64,000 nt of DNA from contig JAHJIJ010000006.1 in the NCBI GenBank assembly GCA_018823325.1, positions 186,001 to 250,000 of the forward strand, in the 5' to 3' direction. The stretch comes from Alphaproteobacteria bacterium. Lineage in GTDB: Bacteria; Pseudomonadota; Alphaproteobacteria; Sphingomonadales; Sphingomonadaceae. The notes under the pieces were generated by a model that saw only the letters and a list, made by a program, of their open reading frames with translations, was not told the DNA's origin and ran no database searches. Of this stretch, positions 22,837 to 31,477 are shown piece by piece (position 1 is the stretch's first letter; each line of letters begins with the position of its first letter). The position numbers and the translations under genes are program-made.

Positions 22837-25359
22837 ATGAAACGCGGCGGCACATTTGGGCATATTGTCATAGTTTTGATGGCGGCGTCGGCGCCGTCGG
22901 CCATGGCGCAGGATTCCGCGCTGCAGCTGGGGAAGGCCGGCTATTTCGAGGCGCCGGGCGCCAATGTCCTCGTCTTCAACAACTGGTACGACGGACTCTT
23001 CGCCGACTCGAAGATCAGCGGCGTGGAAATCATCCAGCAGGACCGGCGCATCGCGACCAATGGCGACGTGCGGCTTTCGCCCACGCCCGGCCAGTGGGAC
23101 GCGATCGGGCAGATGGTCGAGCGCAAGGTCGACGCGCAATCCGGGGCCATTACGGCGACGCTCGAATATCCGGATCATGACTTCCGCTACATCATTCGCG
23201 CCGTTCCGCAGGGGGGAGACCTGCTCCTCACGGTGGAGCTGCCGCGCGCCTTGCCGGCTGCGCTGGTGGGGAAGGCCGGACTGAACCTTGAGTTCCTGCC
23301 ATCGGCCTATTTCCGCAACAGCTATTTCGTGGACGGCAGGGCAGGCGCATTCCCCCTTTATCCAGCCGGCGCGATGGAGCGGACGGCGGAGCGCAATCCG
23401 GCGAGCGGGCGCAGCGATGGTCCCGGCGCGGAGCCTCTGCCGATGGCGCAGGGGAGCGACTTCGTGCTCGCGCCATCGGACGCCGCACGCCGTGTCCGGG
23501 TGCGTTCCGAGACGCCGATTGCGCTCTATGATGGACGCAATCAGGCCCAGAATGGCTGGTTTGTTCTTCGCTCCCTGCTTCCCGCCGGAAAGACGGGTGT
23601 AGTGCTGCGCTGGACGCTCTCGCCGAGCAGCGTTCCCGGCTGGGTGCGGCAGCCCTCCATTGGCCATTCGCAGCTGGGCTACGCGCCCGCGCAGCAGAAG
23701 ATTGCCACCATCGAGATCGATCCGGCGGACAAGCGCCGCGAGCAGGCGCAGCTGCTGCGGGTGGAAGCCTCCGGCGCGGAAGTGCCGGTGCTGAGCGCGG
23801 TCCCGGACGAGGCCGGCGACTATTTGCGCTACCGCTATCTGCGCTTCGATTTCAGCGCGATCCGCCAGCCCGGCCTCTATCGCCTCTCATATGGCGACAC
23901 CAAGACGGAGACCTTCCGCATCGCGCAGGATATTTTTGCCGATGCCTGGCATCCGACGCTCGATGTCTATTTCCCCGTCGCGATGGATCACATGATGGTC
24001 AACGAGGCCTATCGGGTGTGGCATGGCGAATCGCACCGGGACGACGCGCGTCAGGCGCCGGTCAATCATGAGCATCTCGATCTCTACGCGCAGGGTCCGA
24101 CGACCGACACGCGCTTCAAGCCCGGCGAGCATATTCCCGGGCTGAACATCGGCGGCTGGTACGACGCCGGCGATTATGACATCCGCACCCAGACGCAATA
24201 TGGGGTCGTGCGTTCGATGGTCCGGAGCTGGGAAGCCTTCGGGCTGGCGCGCGACACCACCAGCGTCGATGACGCAACGCGCCGCGTGGAAATTCACGTG
24301 CCCGATGGCAAGCCCGACCTGCTTCAGCAAATCCGCCACGGCACGCTGCAACTCGTGGCGCAGTTCGACGCTGTGGGCCATGCTCTTAACGGCATTGTCG
24401 AGCCGGATGTGGCCCAATACACCCATCTGGGCGACGCGGTCACCAAGACGGACGGCAAGATCTACGATCCCTCCCTCAAACCCTATGAAGTGGAGGGCGA
24501 CCGCAGCGGCACGCCGGATGATCGCTGGGCCTTCACCAACAAGTCCTCGGCGCTGAATTACGGCTCGATTGCCGCGCTGGCCGCTGCCAGCCGCGCACTC
24601 AAGACGCTCGATCCTGCGCTGTCCACCAAGGCGCTGGATATCGCCACACGCGTCTGGGCCGAGGAGCAGACGCATCCGCCGCATGTCTTCCGCCATGGCA
24701 ACACCACCGGCGGCCCGCTGGAGGCAGAGCAGTTCGCCGCTGCAGTCGAGCTGCTGAAGACCACCCGAGATGCACGCTACGCCAGGCAGATCGAGACCAT
24801 GTGGCCGGCGCTCACGAAATTCTTCGGCTTCGAGGCCGCGCTTGCTGCCGAGGCGCTGCCATTCATGCCTGCCTCTTACCGGGCGAAGATGGAACCGCTG
24901 GTGCGCCAGTGGGCGGAGCAGAGCGAGGCGATGGTGGCGGGCAATCCCTACCGCGTGCCGATCTCGGAAGGGGGCTGGGCCGGCAACGAAGGTGTGATTG
25001 ACTACGGCTTGACCGCTTATGCCCTGCACAAGGCGTTCCCCGAGCTGGTGAAGTCGGATGCGGTGTTCCGCAGCATCGACTATCTGCTGGGCAATCATCC
25101 GGGGTCGAATATTTCCTTCGTCTCGGGCGTCGGCTCACGCTCCAAGGAAGTGGCCTATGGCACCAATCGCGCCGACTTCAGCTTCATTGCCGGCGGCGTT
25201 GTGCCTGGCGCTCTCATCATCAAGCCGGACTTCCCGGAAAATCACGAGGAGTGGCCGTTCTTCTGGGGTCAGAATGAATATGTGATCTCGGCCGCTGCGC
25301 GCTTCATCGAGCTCGCCAATGCGGCGCACGATCTGGCGGGCGCGGACGGTTCGCGCTGA
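22837..25359 (+). CDS. Glycoside hydrolase family 9 protein
   Basis: The 840-residue protein has a signal peptide (cleavage near A-M-A-Q). A long N-terminal region of about 270 residues of uncertain fold leads to an Ig-like cellulase N-domain with H-S-Q-L-G-Y-A-P near residue 280 and Y-R-L-S-Y-G-D, and then the alpha-barrel GH9 domain. Catalytic landmarks are G-G-W-Y-D-A-G-D-Y-D near 450 (the Asp pair) and W-G-Q-N-E-Y-V near the end, holding the acid Glu. L-G-N-H-P-G-S-N-I-S-F-V-S-G-V-G marks the last conserved loop. GH9 enzymes cut beta-1,4-glucans, and some act on xyloglucan or amino sugars. The extra N-terminal region is unusual. GGGAGAGG supports the ATG. Confidence 0.85.
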   Translation: MKRGGTFGHIVIVLMAASAPSAMAQDSALQLGKAGYFEAPGANVLVFNNWYDGLFADSKISGVEIIQQDRRIATNGDVRLSPTPGQWDAIGQMVERKVDAQSGAITATLEYPDHDFRYIIRAVPQGGDLLLTVELPRALPAALVGKAGLNLEFLPSAYFRNSYFVDGRAGAFPLYPAGAMERTAERNPASGRSDGPGAEPLPMAQGSDFVLAPSDAARRVRVRSETPIALYDGRNQAQNGWFVLRSLLPAGKTGVVLRWTLSPSSVPGWVRQPSIGHSQLGYAPAQQKIATIEIDPADKRREQAQLLRVEASGAEVPVLSAVPDEAGDYLRYRYLRFDFSAIRQPGLYRLSYGDTKTETFRIAQDIFADAWHPTLDVYFPVAMDHMMVNEAYRVWHGESHRDDARQAPVNHEHLDLYAQGPTTDTRFKPGEHIPGLNIGGWYDAGDYDIRTQTQYGVVRSMVRSWEAFGLARDTTSVDDATRRVEIHVPDGKPDLLQQIRHGTLQLVAQFDAVGHALNGIVEPDVAQYTHLGDAVTKTDGKIYDPSLKPYEVEGDRSGTPDDRWAFTNKSSALNYGSIAALAAASRALKTLDPALSTKALDIATRVWAEEQTHPPHVFRHGNTTGGPLEAEQFAAAVELLKTTRDARYARQIETMWPALTKFFGFEAALAAEALPFMPASYRAKMEPLVRQWAEQSEAMVAGNPYRVPISEGGWAGNEGVIDYGLTAYALHKAFPELVKSDAVFRSIDYLLGNHPGSNISFVSGVGSRSKEVAYGTNRADFSFIAGGVVPGALIIKPDFPENHEEWPFFWGQNEYVISAAARFIELANAAHDLAGADGSR

Positions 25360-25371
25360 GAGCGGACGCGC

Positions 25372-25998
25372 TCAGCCGTTGACGGCGCGCCAGGCCTCTA
25401 TCAGTCGTGCGGCGCGCTTCTTCAGCTCTTCGGGCGAAATGCCGGGCCGGTAAAGCGATGACCCGATGCCGAACCCGGCGGCGCCGGCGCTGCGCCAGGC
25501 CGCCATATTGTCCGGACTGATGCCGCCGACCGCGAAGACCGGCACGGCAGCAGGCAACACCGCCTTCATGGCCTTGAGCACGGCAGGGCTGTGCATTTCG
25601 GCCGGGAACAGCTTGAGCCCGTCCGCGCCGGCTGCGATCGCGGCGAACGCCTCGCTCGGCGTCGCGATGCCGGGCAGGGAGATCAGGCGGAGCTCCTTGG
25701 TGCGGCGGATGACAGTCGGGTCCATGTTGGGCGAGACGATGATCCGCCCGCCGGCCTGCGCGACCTGATCGACATCCTCCGCAGTCAGTACCGTTCCGGC
25801 GCCGATCAGGGCGCCGCCCGGAAGCTGTGCGAGTGCTGCGATGCTCTCCAGCGGCCGGGGCGAGTTCAGGGGAACCTCGATGCAGGGAATCCCCGCTGCG
25901 ATCAGCGCTTCCCCGATAGCCGGGGCATCTTCCGGCGTCAGGCCGCGCAGGATCGCCACCAGCGGCATCCGGGCGATCTGGTCGAACCAATGCGTCAT
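25372..25998 (-). CDS. dgoA: 2-dehydro-3-deoxy-6-phosphogalactonate (KDPGal/KDPG) aldolase
   Basis: The enzyme splits a 2-keto-3-deoxy-6-phospho-sugar acid to pyruvate and glyceraldehyde 3-phosphate. The 208-residue product reads like E. coli Dgo[26 protein letters not shown], and the Schiff-base Lys in [18 protein letters not shown] and G-S-S-L-Y-R-P-G close the barrel. The ATG at 25998 is the start that keeps a 16-base gap from the kinase gene upstream, with a purine-rich ribosome binding site. Together with the kinase it completes a phosphorylative route for ketodeoxygluconate or ketodeoxygalactonate. Confidence 0.88.
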   Translation of the reverse strand: MTHWFDQIARMPLVAILRGLTPEDAPAIGEALIAAGIPCIEVPLNSPRPLESIAALAQLPGGALIGAGTVLTAEDVDQVAQAGGRIIVSPNMDPTVIRRTKELRLISLPGIATPSEAFAAIAAGADGLKLFPAEMHSPAVLKAMKAVLPAAVPVFAVGGISPDNMAAWRSAGAAGFGIGSSLYRPGISPEELKKRAARLIEAWRAVNG

Positions 25999-26014
25999 GC
26001 GCGTGCCTTCTTCT

Positions 26015-27025
26015 TCATCGCCGGACATCGCCCCCGCCATCGGACCGAAAGGCGGCAAGCTCCTCTGCGGTGATCGGGCTGAGATCGCCATAGACGAAAT
26101 GATTGAGCGTGCAGAGCGCGAGGCCCGCCTCGGCGGCCTCGGTCATGCCTTGATCGAGATGGGCGATCACGCCGGCGGCGAAGGCGTCGCCGGTGCCGAT
26201 TCGGTCCACGATGCCGCTGACTTCGATTTCCGGCGTCTCGAAACTCTCCTCCGGCATGTCGAGTCGCGCGGAGAGATGATGCAGGCCGGCATGGGTGACG
26301 CGGCGATGGGTGCAGGCAATGTGGCGCAGATTGGGAAAGCGTTCGAAGGCTGCGCGTGCAGCCGCGTATCGCTCGCCGGGGTCGTGCGCATTGAATGATC
26401 TGCCGAGCAGCAGCGCGATGTCCCGTGCGCTGCCGAAGAAGAGATCGGCCATTTCGACATGCTGCGCGAGGATCGGCGCCGGATTATCGCACCAGCTTTC
26501 CCACAGTGTCCCGCGGAAATTCCCGTCGAAGGAGATCGGAATGCCGGCTGCCTTCGCCGCCTCCATTGCGGCGAGCGACAGCCGGTGGGACTCTGGGCCG
26601 AGGGCCGGAATGATGCCGGACAGGTGTAGCATGGCGGCGCCTTCAAGCGCTTCTGCCCAATCATAGCTTTCCGGCGGCGTCGCCGCGAAACTGCTGCCGG
26701 CGCGATCATAGCTGATCGACGCTGCCCGCAGGCCGCTGCCGGGCGAAAGGTAAAACAGGCCCATGCGACCCACCTTGCGCAGGACATGGCGAACATCGAC
26801 ACCGGCGCGCCGCACCGTGTCCAGCGCGGCCTCGCCGACGGCGCCGGTGGGAAGGCAGGAGAGCAGCGCGCTCGGCACGCCAAGCCGCGCAAGGGCAACC
26901 GCAACATTGGCTTCCGCGCCGACGAACCGCGCATCGAGCCGTTCGCTCTGGAACAGGCTTTCGCCCGGCGTGGCGGAGAGGCGCAAAAGCATTTCGCCGA
27001 AGCAGAGGATTGGGCCGCGTGTCAT
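26015..27025 (-). CDS. kdgK: PfkB-family 2-keto-3-deoxygluconate (or -galactonate) kinase
   Basis: The 336-residue product is a ribokinase-fold sugar kinase: [11 protein letters not shown] at the start, [14 protein letters not shown], and [12 protein letters not shown] near residue 285, where the Asp of G-T-G-D is the catalytic base. F-D-G-N-F-R-G and H-L-S-G-I-I-P are features of KDG kinases. It would phosphorylate 2-keto-3-deoxy-sugar acids for the aldolase gene just downstream. The gene is divergent from the xylonate gene at 27141, with an operator and a TTGACA element between them. Gluconate versus galactonate stereochemistry cannot be told. Confidence 0.85.
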   Translation of the reverse strand: MTRGPILCFGEMLLRLSATPGESLFQSERLDARFVGAEANVAVALARLGVPSALLSCLPTGAVGEAALDTVRRAGVDVRHVLRKVGRMGLFYLSPGSGLRAASISYDRAGSSFAATPPESYDWAEALEGAAMLHLSGIIPALGPESHRLSLAAMEAAKAAGIPISFDGNFRGTLWESWCDNPAPILAQHVEMADLFFGSARDIALLLGRSFNAHDPGERYAAARAAFERFPNLRHIACTHRRVTHAGLHHLSARLDMPEESFETPEIEVSGIVDRIGTGDAFAAGVIAHLDQGMTEAAEAGLALCTLNHFVYGDLSPITAEELAAFRSDGGGDVRR

Positions 27026-27094
27026 CGTCTCTCTTGTCAGCTTGATGCGCTATATGAGGCCTAGCCCCTCTTGACAAACAAGGGCAATAGCTTT

Positions 27095-27108
27095 TGATAG
27101 CGCTAACA
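27095..27108. promoter_or_regulatory. Predicted LacI-type operator 2 (kdgK / xylonate operon divergent region)
   Basis: TGATAGCGCTAACA matches the series consensus at 12 of 14 positions and keeps the palindromic core TAGCGCTA. It lies 32 bases before the GTG of the + strand operon. A consensus -35 element TTGACA is at 27071-27076, so a protein bound at the operator would cover the expected -10 zone (27094-27100). It may also act on the divergent kdgK-dgoA pair. Confidence 0.65.
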
Positions 27109-27140
27109 CAAAGTCGCCCTCGGGGGGCGGGGGAGAGGCA

Positions 27141-28268
27141 GTGATAGATTCTGACGTGTTCGGCCTGACATTACCCAGCGATTGGGAAGAGGGGGCCTTT
27201 CTTGGGCGCGCCGATTTTGGCGATGGTCCCAGCCCCGTGCTTGTCCGCAAAGGCGAACTGTTCGACATGTCGCATGTGTGGCCGACCGTTTCGGCATTGG
27301 TCGAAAGCGGCGATTTTTCAGGCGCGGGCGGCATCTCGCTCGGGCGCCTCGATCCTGTTTCGGTCCGACTGCTCAGCCCGGTCGATTTGCAATGCGTGAA
27401 AGCTTGCGGCGTTACCTTCGCACTTTCCGCCATCGAGCGGGTCATTGAGGAGCGGGCGCGAGGAGACTGGAGTCTCGCCGCTTCGATCCGCGAGCGGCTG
27501 GAGTCGCGCATTGGCGGCCAGATCCGGTCGGTCCAGCCCGGCACGCCCGAGGCTGCGGCGCTCAAGGACGCGCTGATCGAGGATGGCCTTTGGTCACAAT
27601 ATCTTGAAGTGGCGATCGGCCCCGACGCTGAGGTGTTCACCAAATCGCCGGTTCTTTCCACCGTGGGGCATGGCGCGGCGATCGGCATCCGTTCGGATTC
27701 GATGTGGAACAACCCTGAGCCGGAGATCGTGCTGCTGGCCGATAGCCAGGGCACGGTTGTCGGCGCGACGCTTGGCAATGATGTCAATCTGCGTGATTTT
27801 GAGGGGCGTTCGGCCCTGCTGCTGGGCAAGGCGAAGGACAACAACGCCTCCTGCGCCATCGGCCCGCTGGTCCGTCTGTTCGATGAGAGCTTCGGGCTGG
27901 ACGATGTGCGGCGCGCTGAAGTGCGCCTCACCATCAGCGGCGAGGATGGCTTCGTGCTCAACGGCGTGAGCAACATGGCGGAGATCAGCCGCGATCCGCT
28001 TGAACTGGTCCGCCAGACTCTGAGCGAGCATCAATATCCCGATGGTTTTGCGCTTTTCCTCGGCACGCTTTTCGCGCCCGTGCAGGATCGCGACGAACCG
28101 GGGCGGGGCTTCACACATAAGGTCGGGGATATCGTGACGATTGCGTCGGACAAGCTTGGCAGCCTCGCGAACCGGGTCGTGACCTCTCGCGATGCGCCGC
28201 CCTGGCAAATGGGCATAGGGGCGTTCTACGCCAATCTCCAGCGGCGGGGTCTTCTGGAATCGGCATGA
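27141..28268 (+). CDS. xylX: Fumarylacetoacetate-hydrolase-family protein, probable 2-keto-3-deoxy-D-xylonate dehydratase (XylX-like)
   Basis: The 375-residue protein belongs to the FAH superfamily: G-R-A-D-F-G-D-G-P-S-P-V-L-V-R near the start, K-A-C-G-V-T-F-A-L-S, E-P-E-I-V-L-L-A-D (a metal-binding acidic pair), G-N-D-V-N-L-R-D-F-E-G and K-A-K-D-N-N-A-S-C-A-I-G-P. In the Caulobacter D-xylose pathway the FAH protein XylX turns 2-keto-3-deoxyxylonate into alpha-ketoglutarate semialdehyde. The next two genes here are the dehydrogenase and lactonase of that pathway, which supports the same role. The start is a GTG with GGGGGAGAGG before it. The stop overlaps the dehydrogenase start (ATGA). The sugar-acid dehydratase XylD is not in the window. 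Confidence 0.82.
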   Translation: MIDSDVFGLTLPSDWEEGAFLGRADFGDGPSPVLVRKGELFDMSHVWPTVSALVESGDFSGAGGISLGRLDPVSVRLLSPVDLQCVKACGVTFALSAIERVIEERARGDWSLAASIRERLESRIGGQIRSVQPGTPEAAALKDALIEDGLWSQYLEVAIGPDAEVFTKSPVLSTVGHGAAIGIRSDSMWNNPEPEIVLLADSQGTVVGATLGNDVNLRDFEGRSALLLGKAKDNNASCAIGPLVRLFDESFGLDDVRRAEVRLTISGEDGFVLNGVSNMAEISRDPLELVRQTLSEHQYPDGFALFLGTLFAPVQDRDEPGRGFTHKVGDIVTIASDKLGSLANRVVTSRDAPPWQMGIGAFYANLQRRGLLESA

Positions 28269-29029
28269 GCAACGCTTTGGAGAAGAAGGGCGCCGTCTAC
28301 CCCAGCCTTGCGGGAAAGAACGTGCTTGTCACCGGTGGCGCGACGGGCATCGGCGCGGCGATTGTCGAGGCATTTGTTCGGCAGGGCGCGCACGTCGCCT
28401 TTGTGGATTTCAATGATGCGGCGGGTGTGACGCTCGCGGAGGCGCTAAGCGATGCACGCTTCCGGCATTGCGACTTGCGCAATGTGGCCGAGTTGCAGGC
28501 AACCGTCAGCGCGCTTGAGGCGGAGATGGGCGGCTTTGACGTGCTGGTCAACAACGCCGCCAATGATGATCGCCACCGCTATGACGAGGTCACACCGGAT
28601 TATTGGGATGAGCGCATGGCCACCAACCTGCGTCACCAGTTCTTCGCGGCACAGGCCGTGGCGCCGGGGATGCGCGCGCGCGGCGGCGGCGCCATCGTCA
28701 ACTTCGGTTCGGTGAGCTGGCATCTCGGCCTGCCCGAACTGGTGCTTTACCAGACGGCAAAAGCTGGCGTGGAAGGCATGACCCGCGCGCTGGCGCGGGA
28801 CCTGGGTGGCGACAATATCCGTGTGACGGCCATTGTGCCGGGGAATGTCGATACGCCGCGGCAGAAGCAGTGGTACACGCCCGACGGGGAAGCTGAAATT
28901 CTCAACGCGCAATGTCTCAAGCGCCGCATTCAGCCCAAGGATGTCGCCGCGCTTGCGCTCTTCCTCGCGTCCGATGATGGCGCGCTGTGCAGCGGGCACG
29001 AATATTTCGTCGATGCAGGCTGGCGCTGA
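28265..29029 (+). CDS. xdh: D-xylose 1-dehydrogenase, SDR family (Caulobacter XylB type)
   Basis: The enzyme oxidises D-xylose to D-xylono-lactone with NAD+. The 254-residue SDR has the cofactor motif T-G-G-A-T-G-I-G near residue 20, N-N-A at about 95, the catalytic Ser in F-G-S-V-S-W-H-L-G-L and the Tyr-Lys pair in L-Y-Q-T-A-K-A-G-V-E-G. Several stretches (N-D-D-R-H, Y-W-D-E-R, N-L-R-H, A-Q-C-L-K, G-H-E-Y-F-V-D-A-G-W-R) are as I know them from Caulobacter crescentus XylB, so the substrate is called with good confidence. It is translationally coupled to the FAH gene and followed after one base by the lactonase gene. The name xdh is used to avoid confusion with xylulokinase xylB. Confidence 0.92.
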   Translation: MSNALEKKGAVYPSLAGKNVLVTGGATGIGAAIVEAFVRQGAHVAFVDFNDAAGVTLAEALSDARFRHCDLRNVAELQATVSALEAEMGGFDVLVNNAANDDRHRYDEVTPDYWDERMATNLRHQFFAAQAVAPGMRARGGGAIVNFGSVSWHLGLPELVLYQTAKAGVEGMTRALARDLGGDNIRVTAIVPGNVDTPRQKQWYTPDGEAEILNAQCLKRRIQPKDVAALALFLASDDGALCSGHEYFVDAGWR

Positions 29030-29030
29030 G

Positions 29031-29891
29031 ATGACGCCGGAACCGATCCTTCCTCTGAGCCTGACGCTCGGCGAAGGGCCGGTATGGACTGGGGGAGCGC
29101 TCTGGTTCGTGGATATCAAGGGGCATGCGCTTTATCGCCATGTCCCCGCCACGGGCACGCTCGAGAAGTGGCAGGCGCCGGACCAGATCGGCTGGGCGCT
29201 GCCGACGGTTCAGGGCGACATGCTCGCGGGTGTCCGCACGGGCCTTCACCGCTTCGATCCTGTCAGCGGAGCGTTCACGCACTTTCATGATCCCGAGCCG
29301 CATCTGCCGGGCAATCGCCTGAACGATGCCACCACAGATGTCGCAGGGCGGGTCTGGTTCGGCAGTATGGACGATGCCGAGGCCGCCTGCAGCGGTCAGC
29401 TCTATTGCCTCGAGAAAGGCCAATGCCGCCCCACGGCGGTGCCGGCAGTGGAGATCACCAACGGCCCTGCAATCACGCGCGATGGCCAGACGCTCTACCA
29501 CACCGACACGCTCGGCAAGCAGATCTGGAAGGTGTCGGCGGAGGCCGATGGCACGCTTGGTACGCCGCAGCCTTTCATCCGCATCGAGGAGGGCGCCGGC
29601 TGGCCGGACGGCTCCGTGCTGGATAGCGAAGGCTGCCTGTGGGTGGCGCTGTTCGGCGGCTGGGGCGTGCGGCGCTACGATCCGCAAGGGCGGCTGATGC
29701 AGACGGTCACCTTCCCGGTCGCGAATGTCACCAAGATCGCGTTCGGCGGCGATGATCTCCGCACGGCTTATGCAACTACGGCCCATAAGGGGCTGGATGC
29801 GCAGGGGCGCGAGGCGCAGCCGCTGGCCGGACACGTGTTTGCATTTGATCCGCAGGTTGCAGGTTTGCCGGTCGTTCCGGCGCATATTTGA
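29031..29891 (+). CDS. xylC: D-xylonolactonase, SMP-30/gluconolactonase family
   Basis: The 286-residue protein hydrolyses the xylonolactone made by the dehydrogenase. SMP-30 propeller marks are L-G-E-G-P-V-W, with metal-binding Glu near residue 15, L-N-D-A-T-T-D, I-T-N-G-P-A-I and H-T-D-T-L-G-K, P-D-G-S-V-L-D-S-E-G, and N-V-T-K-I-A-F-G-G. The sequence parallels Caulobacter XylC closely. The ATG at 29031 follows the dehydrogenase stop by one base. A sugar porter gene begins 64 bases downstream on the same strand. Confidence 0.9.
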   Translation: MTPEPILPLSLTLGEGPVWTGGALWFVDIKGHALYRHVPATGTLEKWQAPDQIGWALPTVQGDMLAGVRTGLHRFDPVSGAFTHFHDPEPHLPGNRLNDATTDVAGRVWFGSMDDAEAACSGQLYCLEKGQCRPTAVPAVEITNGPAITRDGQTLYHTDTLGKQIWKVSAEADGTLGTPQPFIRIEEGAGWPDGSVLDSEGCLWVALFGGWGVRRYDPQGRLMQTVTFPVANVTKIAFGGDDLRTAYATTAHKGLDAQGREAQPLAGHVFAFDPQVAGLPVVPAHI

Positions 29892-29955
29892 AGGCACAAT
29901 CGGCCGCTGCCGGTCACGGCGGGGCTGGAAACAAGTGAGAGAGGAGGGGCTCGGC

Positions 29956-31374
29956 ATGAGCGCTGAAACGGACGGCATCGAGCGAACCAATATGGGTTTC
30001 ATCTTCGCCATTGTGGCCATCGCCACCATTGGCGGCTTCATGTTCGGCTATGATTCCGGCGTGATTAACGGCACGCAGAAGGGCCTTGAATCCGCGTTTG
30101 ATCTTGGTGCTCTGGGCATCGGCATCAATGTTGGCGCCATCCTCGTCGGCTCGGCAATCGGTGCTTTCATGGCCGGACGCATGTCTGATCTCATCGGCCG
30201 ACGCGGCGTGATGATGCTGGCTGGGCTGCTGTTCCTCATCAGTGCTTTGCTTGCCGGTGCGGCAGACTCCTCCGCCATGTTCATCTTCGGGCGCATCATC
30301 GGCGGTCTTGGCGTGGGCGCGGCGAGCGTCATTTCCCCGGTCTACATTTCGGAAGTGACGCCGGCATCCATTCGCGGGCGCCTCTCCAGCATCCAGCAGG
30401 TGATGATCATCACCGGGCTGACCGGAGCATTTGTCGCCAATTTCGCGCTGGCACGCTATGCTGGCGGCTCGACGGCAACCTTGTGGTTCGATCTGCCGGC
30501 ATGGCGCTGGATGTTCCTGCTTCAGGCGATTCCGGCAGCCATTTATATCCTCGCGCTGCTCATCATTCCGGAAAGCCCGCGCTATCTCGTGGTCAAGGGC
30601 AAGGAGGAGCGGGCGCACGCCGTGCTGTCGCGCCTGTTCGGGCCGGAAGAGGCGACCCGGAAGGTCAGCGAAATTCGCAACAGCCTCGCGGCAGATCATC
30701 ATCGCCCCAAGCTCTCCGATCTGATCGACAAGACGACCGGGCGCGTCCGTCCGATCGTTTGGACCGGCATCGGCCTGGCGATTTTCCAGCAATTCGTCGG
30801 GATCAACGTGGTCTTCTATTATGGCGCGACCTTGTGGGAAGCCGTCGGCTTCTCCGAGGACTATGCGCTGCAGACCAACATCCTCTCGGGCACATTGTCG
30901 ATCGCCGCGTGTATCGCGACGATGTTTCTGGTGGACAAGATCGGTCGCAAGCCGCTGCTGCTGTTCGGTTCAGCGGGCATGGCGGTCACGCTGGCAATCG
31001 TCGCATATGCGTTTTCGACCGCGATTACCGGTCCCGACGGCGGCGTGATCTTGCCGGGTAACAACGGCATCCTCGCGCTGATTTCAGCCAATCTCTACGT
31101 GATCTTCTTCAATCTCAGCTGGGGTCCGATCATGTGGGTGATGCTGGGCGAGATGTTCCCCAACCAGATCCGCGGCTCCGGCCTTGCCGTGGCCGGGCTG
31201 GCGCAGTGGCTCGCCAATGCGTTGGTCTCGGTCAGCTTCCCGTCGCTGGTCATCAGCCCCGGCCTCGCGGTGGCCTATTTCGGCTACGCCTTCTTCGCTG
31301 CCGTCTCCTTCTTCTTCGTCCGCGTCATGGTGCGCGAAACGAAGGGACGCGAGCTGGAGCAGATGGAAGGCTGA
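29956..31374 (+). CDS. MFS sugar porter (probable D-xylose:H+ symporter)
   Basis: The 472-residue protein has 12 predicted membrane helices and the sugar-porter signatures: G-F-M-F-G-Y-D-S-G-V-I near the start, G-R-M-S-D-L-I-G-R-R, R-I-I-G-G-L-G-V-G, P-V-Y-I-S-E, R-G-R-L-S-S, I-P-E-S-P-R-Y-L, Q-Q-F-V-G-I-N, D-K-I-G-R-K and E-T-K-G-R-E-L-E. These define the XylE/GLUT group of proton symporters in the inner membrane. GAGGAGGGGC stands six bases before the ATG. Its place after xylX, xdh and xylC suggests D-xylose or L-arabinose as substrate. Transport specificity cannot be read directly. Confidence 0.9.
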   Translation: MSAETDGIERTNMGFIFAIVAIATIGGFMFGYDSGVINGTQKGLESAFDLGALGIGINVGAILVGSAIGAFMAGRMSDLIGRRGVMMLAGLLFLISALLAGAADSSAMFIFGRIIGGLGVGAASVISPVYISEVTPASIRGRLSSIQQVMIITGLTGAFVANFALARYAGGSTATLWFDLPAWRWMFLLQAIPAAIYILALLIIPESPRYLVVKGKEERAHAVLSRLFGPEEATRKVSEIRNSLAADHHRPKLSDLIDKTTGRVRPIVWTGIGLAIFQQFVGINVVFYYGATLWEAVGFSEDYALQTNILSGTLSIAACIATMFLVDKIGRKPLLLFGSAGMAVTLAIVAYAFSTAITGPDGGVILPGNNGILALISANLYVIFFNLSWGPIMWVMLGEMFPNQIRGSGLAVAGLAQWLANALVSVSFPSLVISPGLAVAYFGYAFFAAVSFFFVRVMVRETKGRELEQMEG

Positions 31375-31432
31375 CGTCCGATACTGGCCGGGCGAGATCG
31401 TCCGGCCGGATATTCGACCAAATGTCTATATG

Positions 31433-31467
31433 AAAGCCCGGTCCCGCTTCGGTGGCGATCGGGCTTT
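31433..31467. terminator. Bidirectional hairpin between sugar porter and LacI genes
   Basis: AAAGCCCG (31433-31440) pairs with CGGGCTTT (31460-31467). The A-run on one side and the T-run on the other make it usable in both directions, as expected between convergent genes. The loop is 19 bases and the T tracts are short. Confidence 0.6.
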
Positions 31468-31477
31468 GCCGTTGAGG

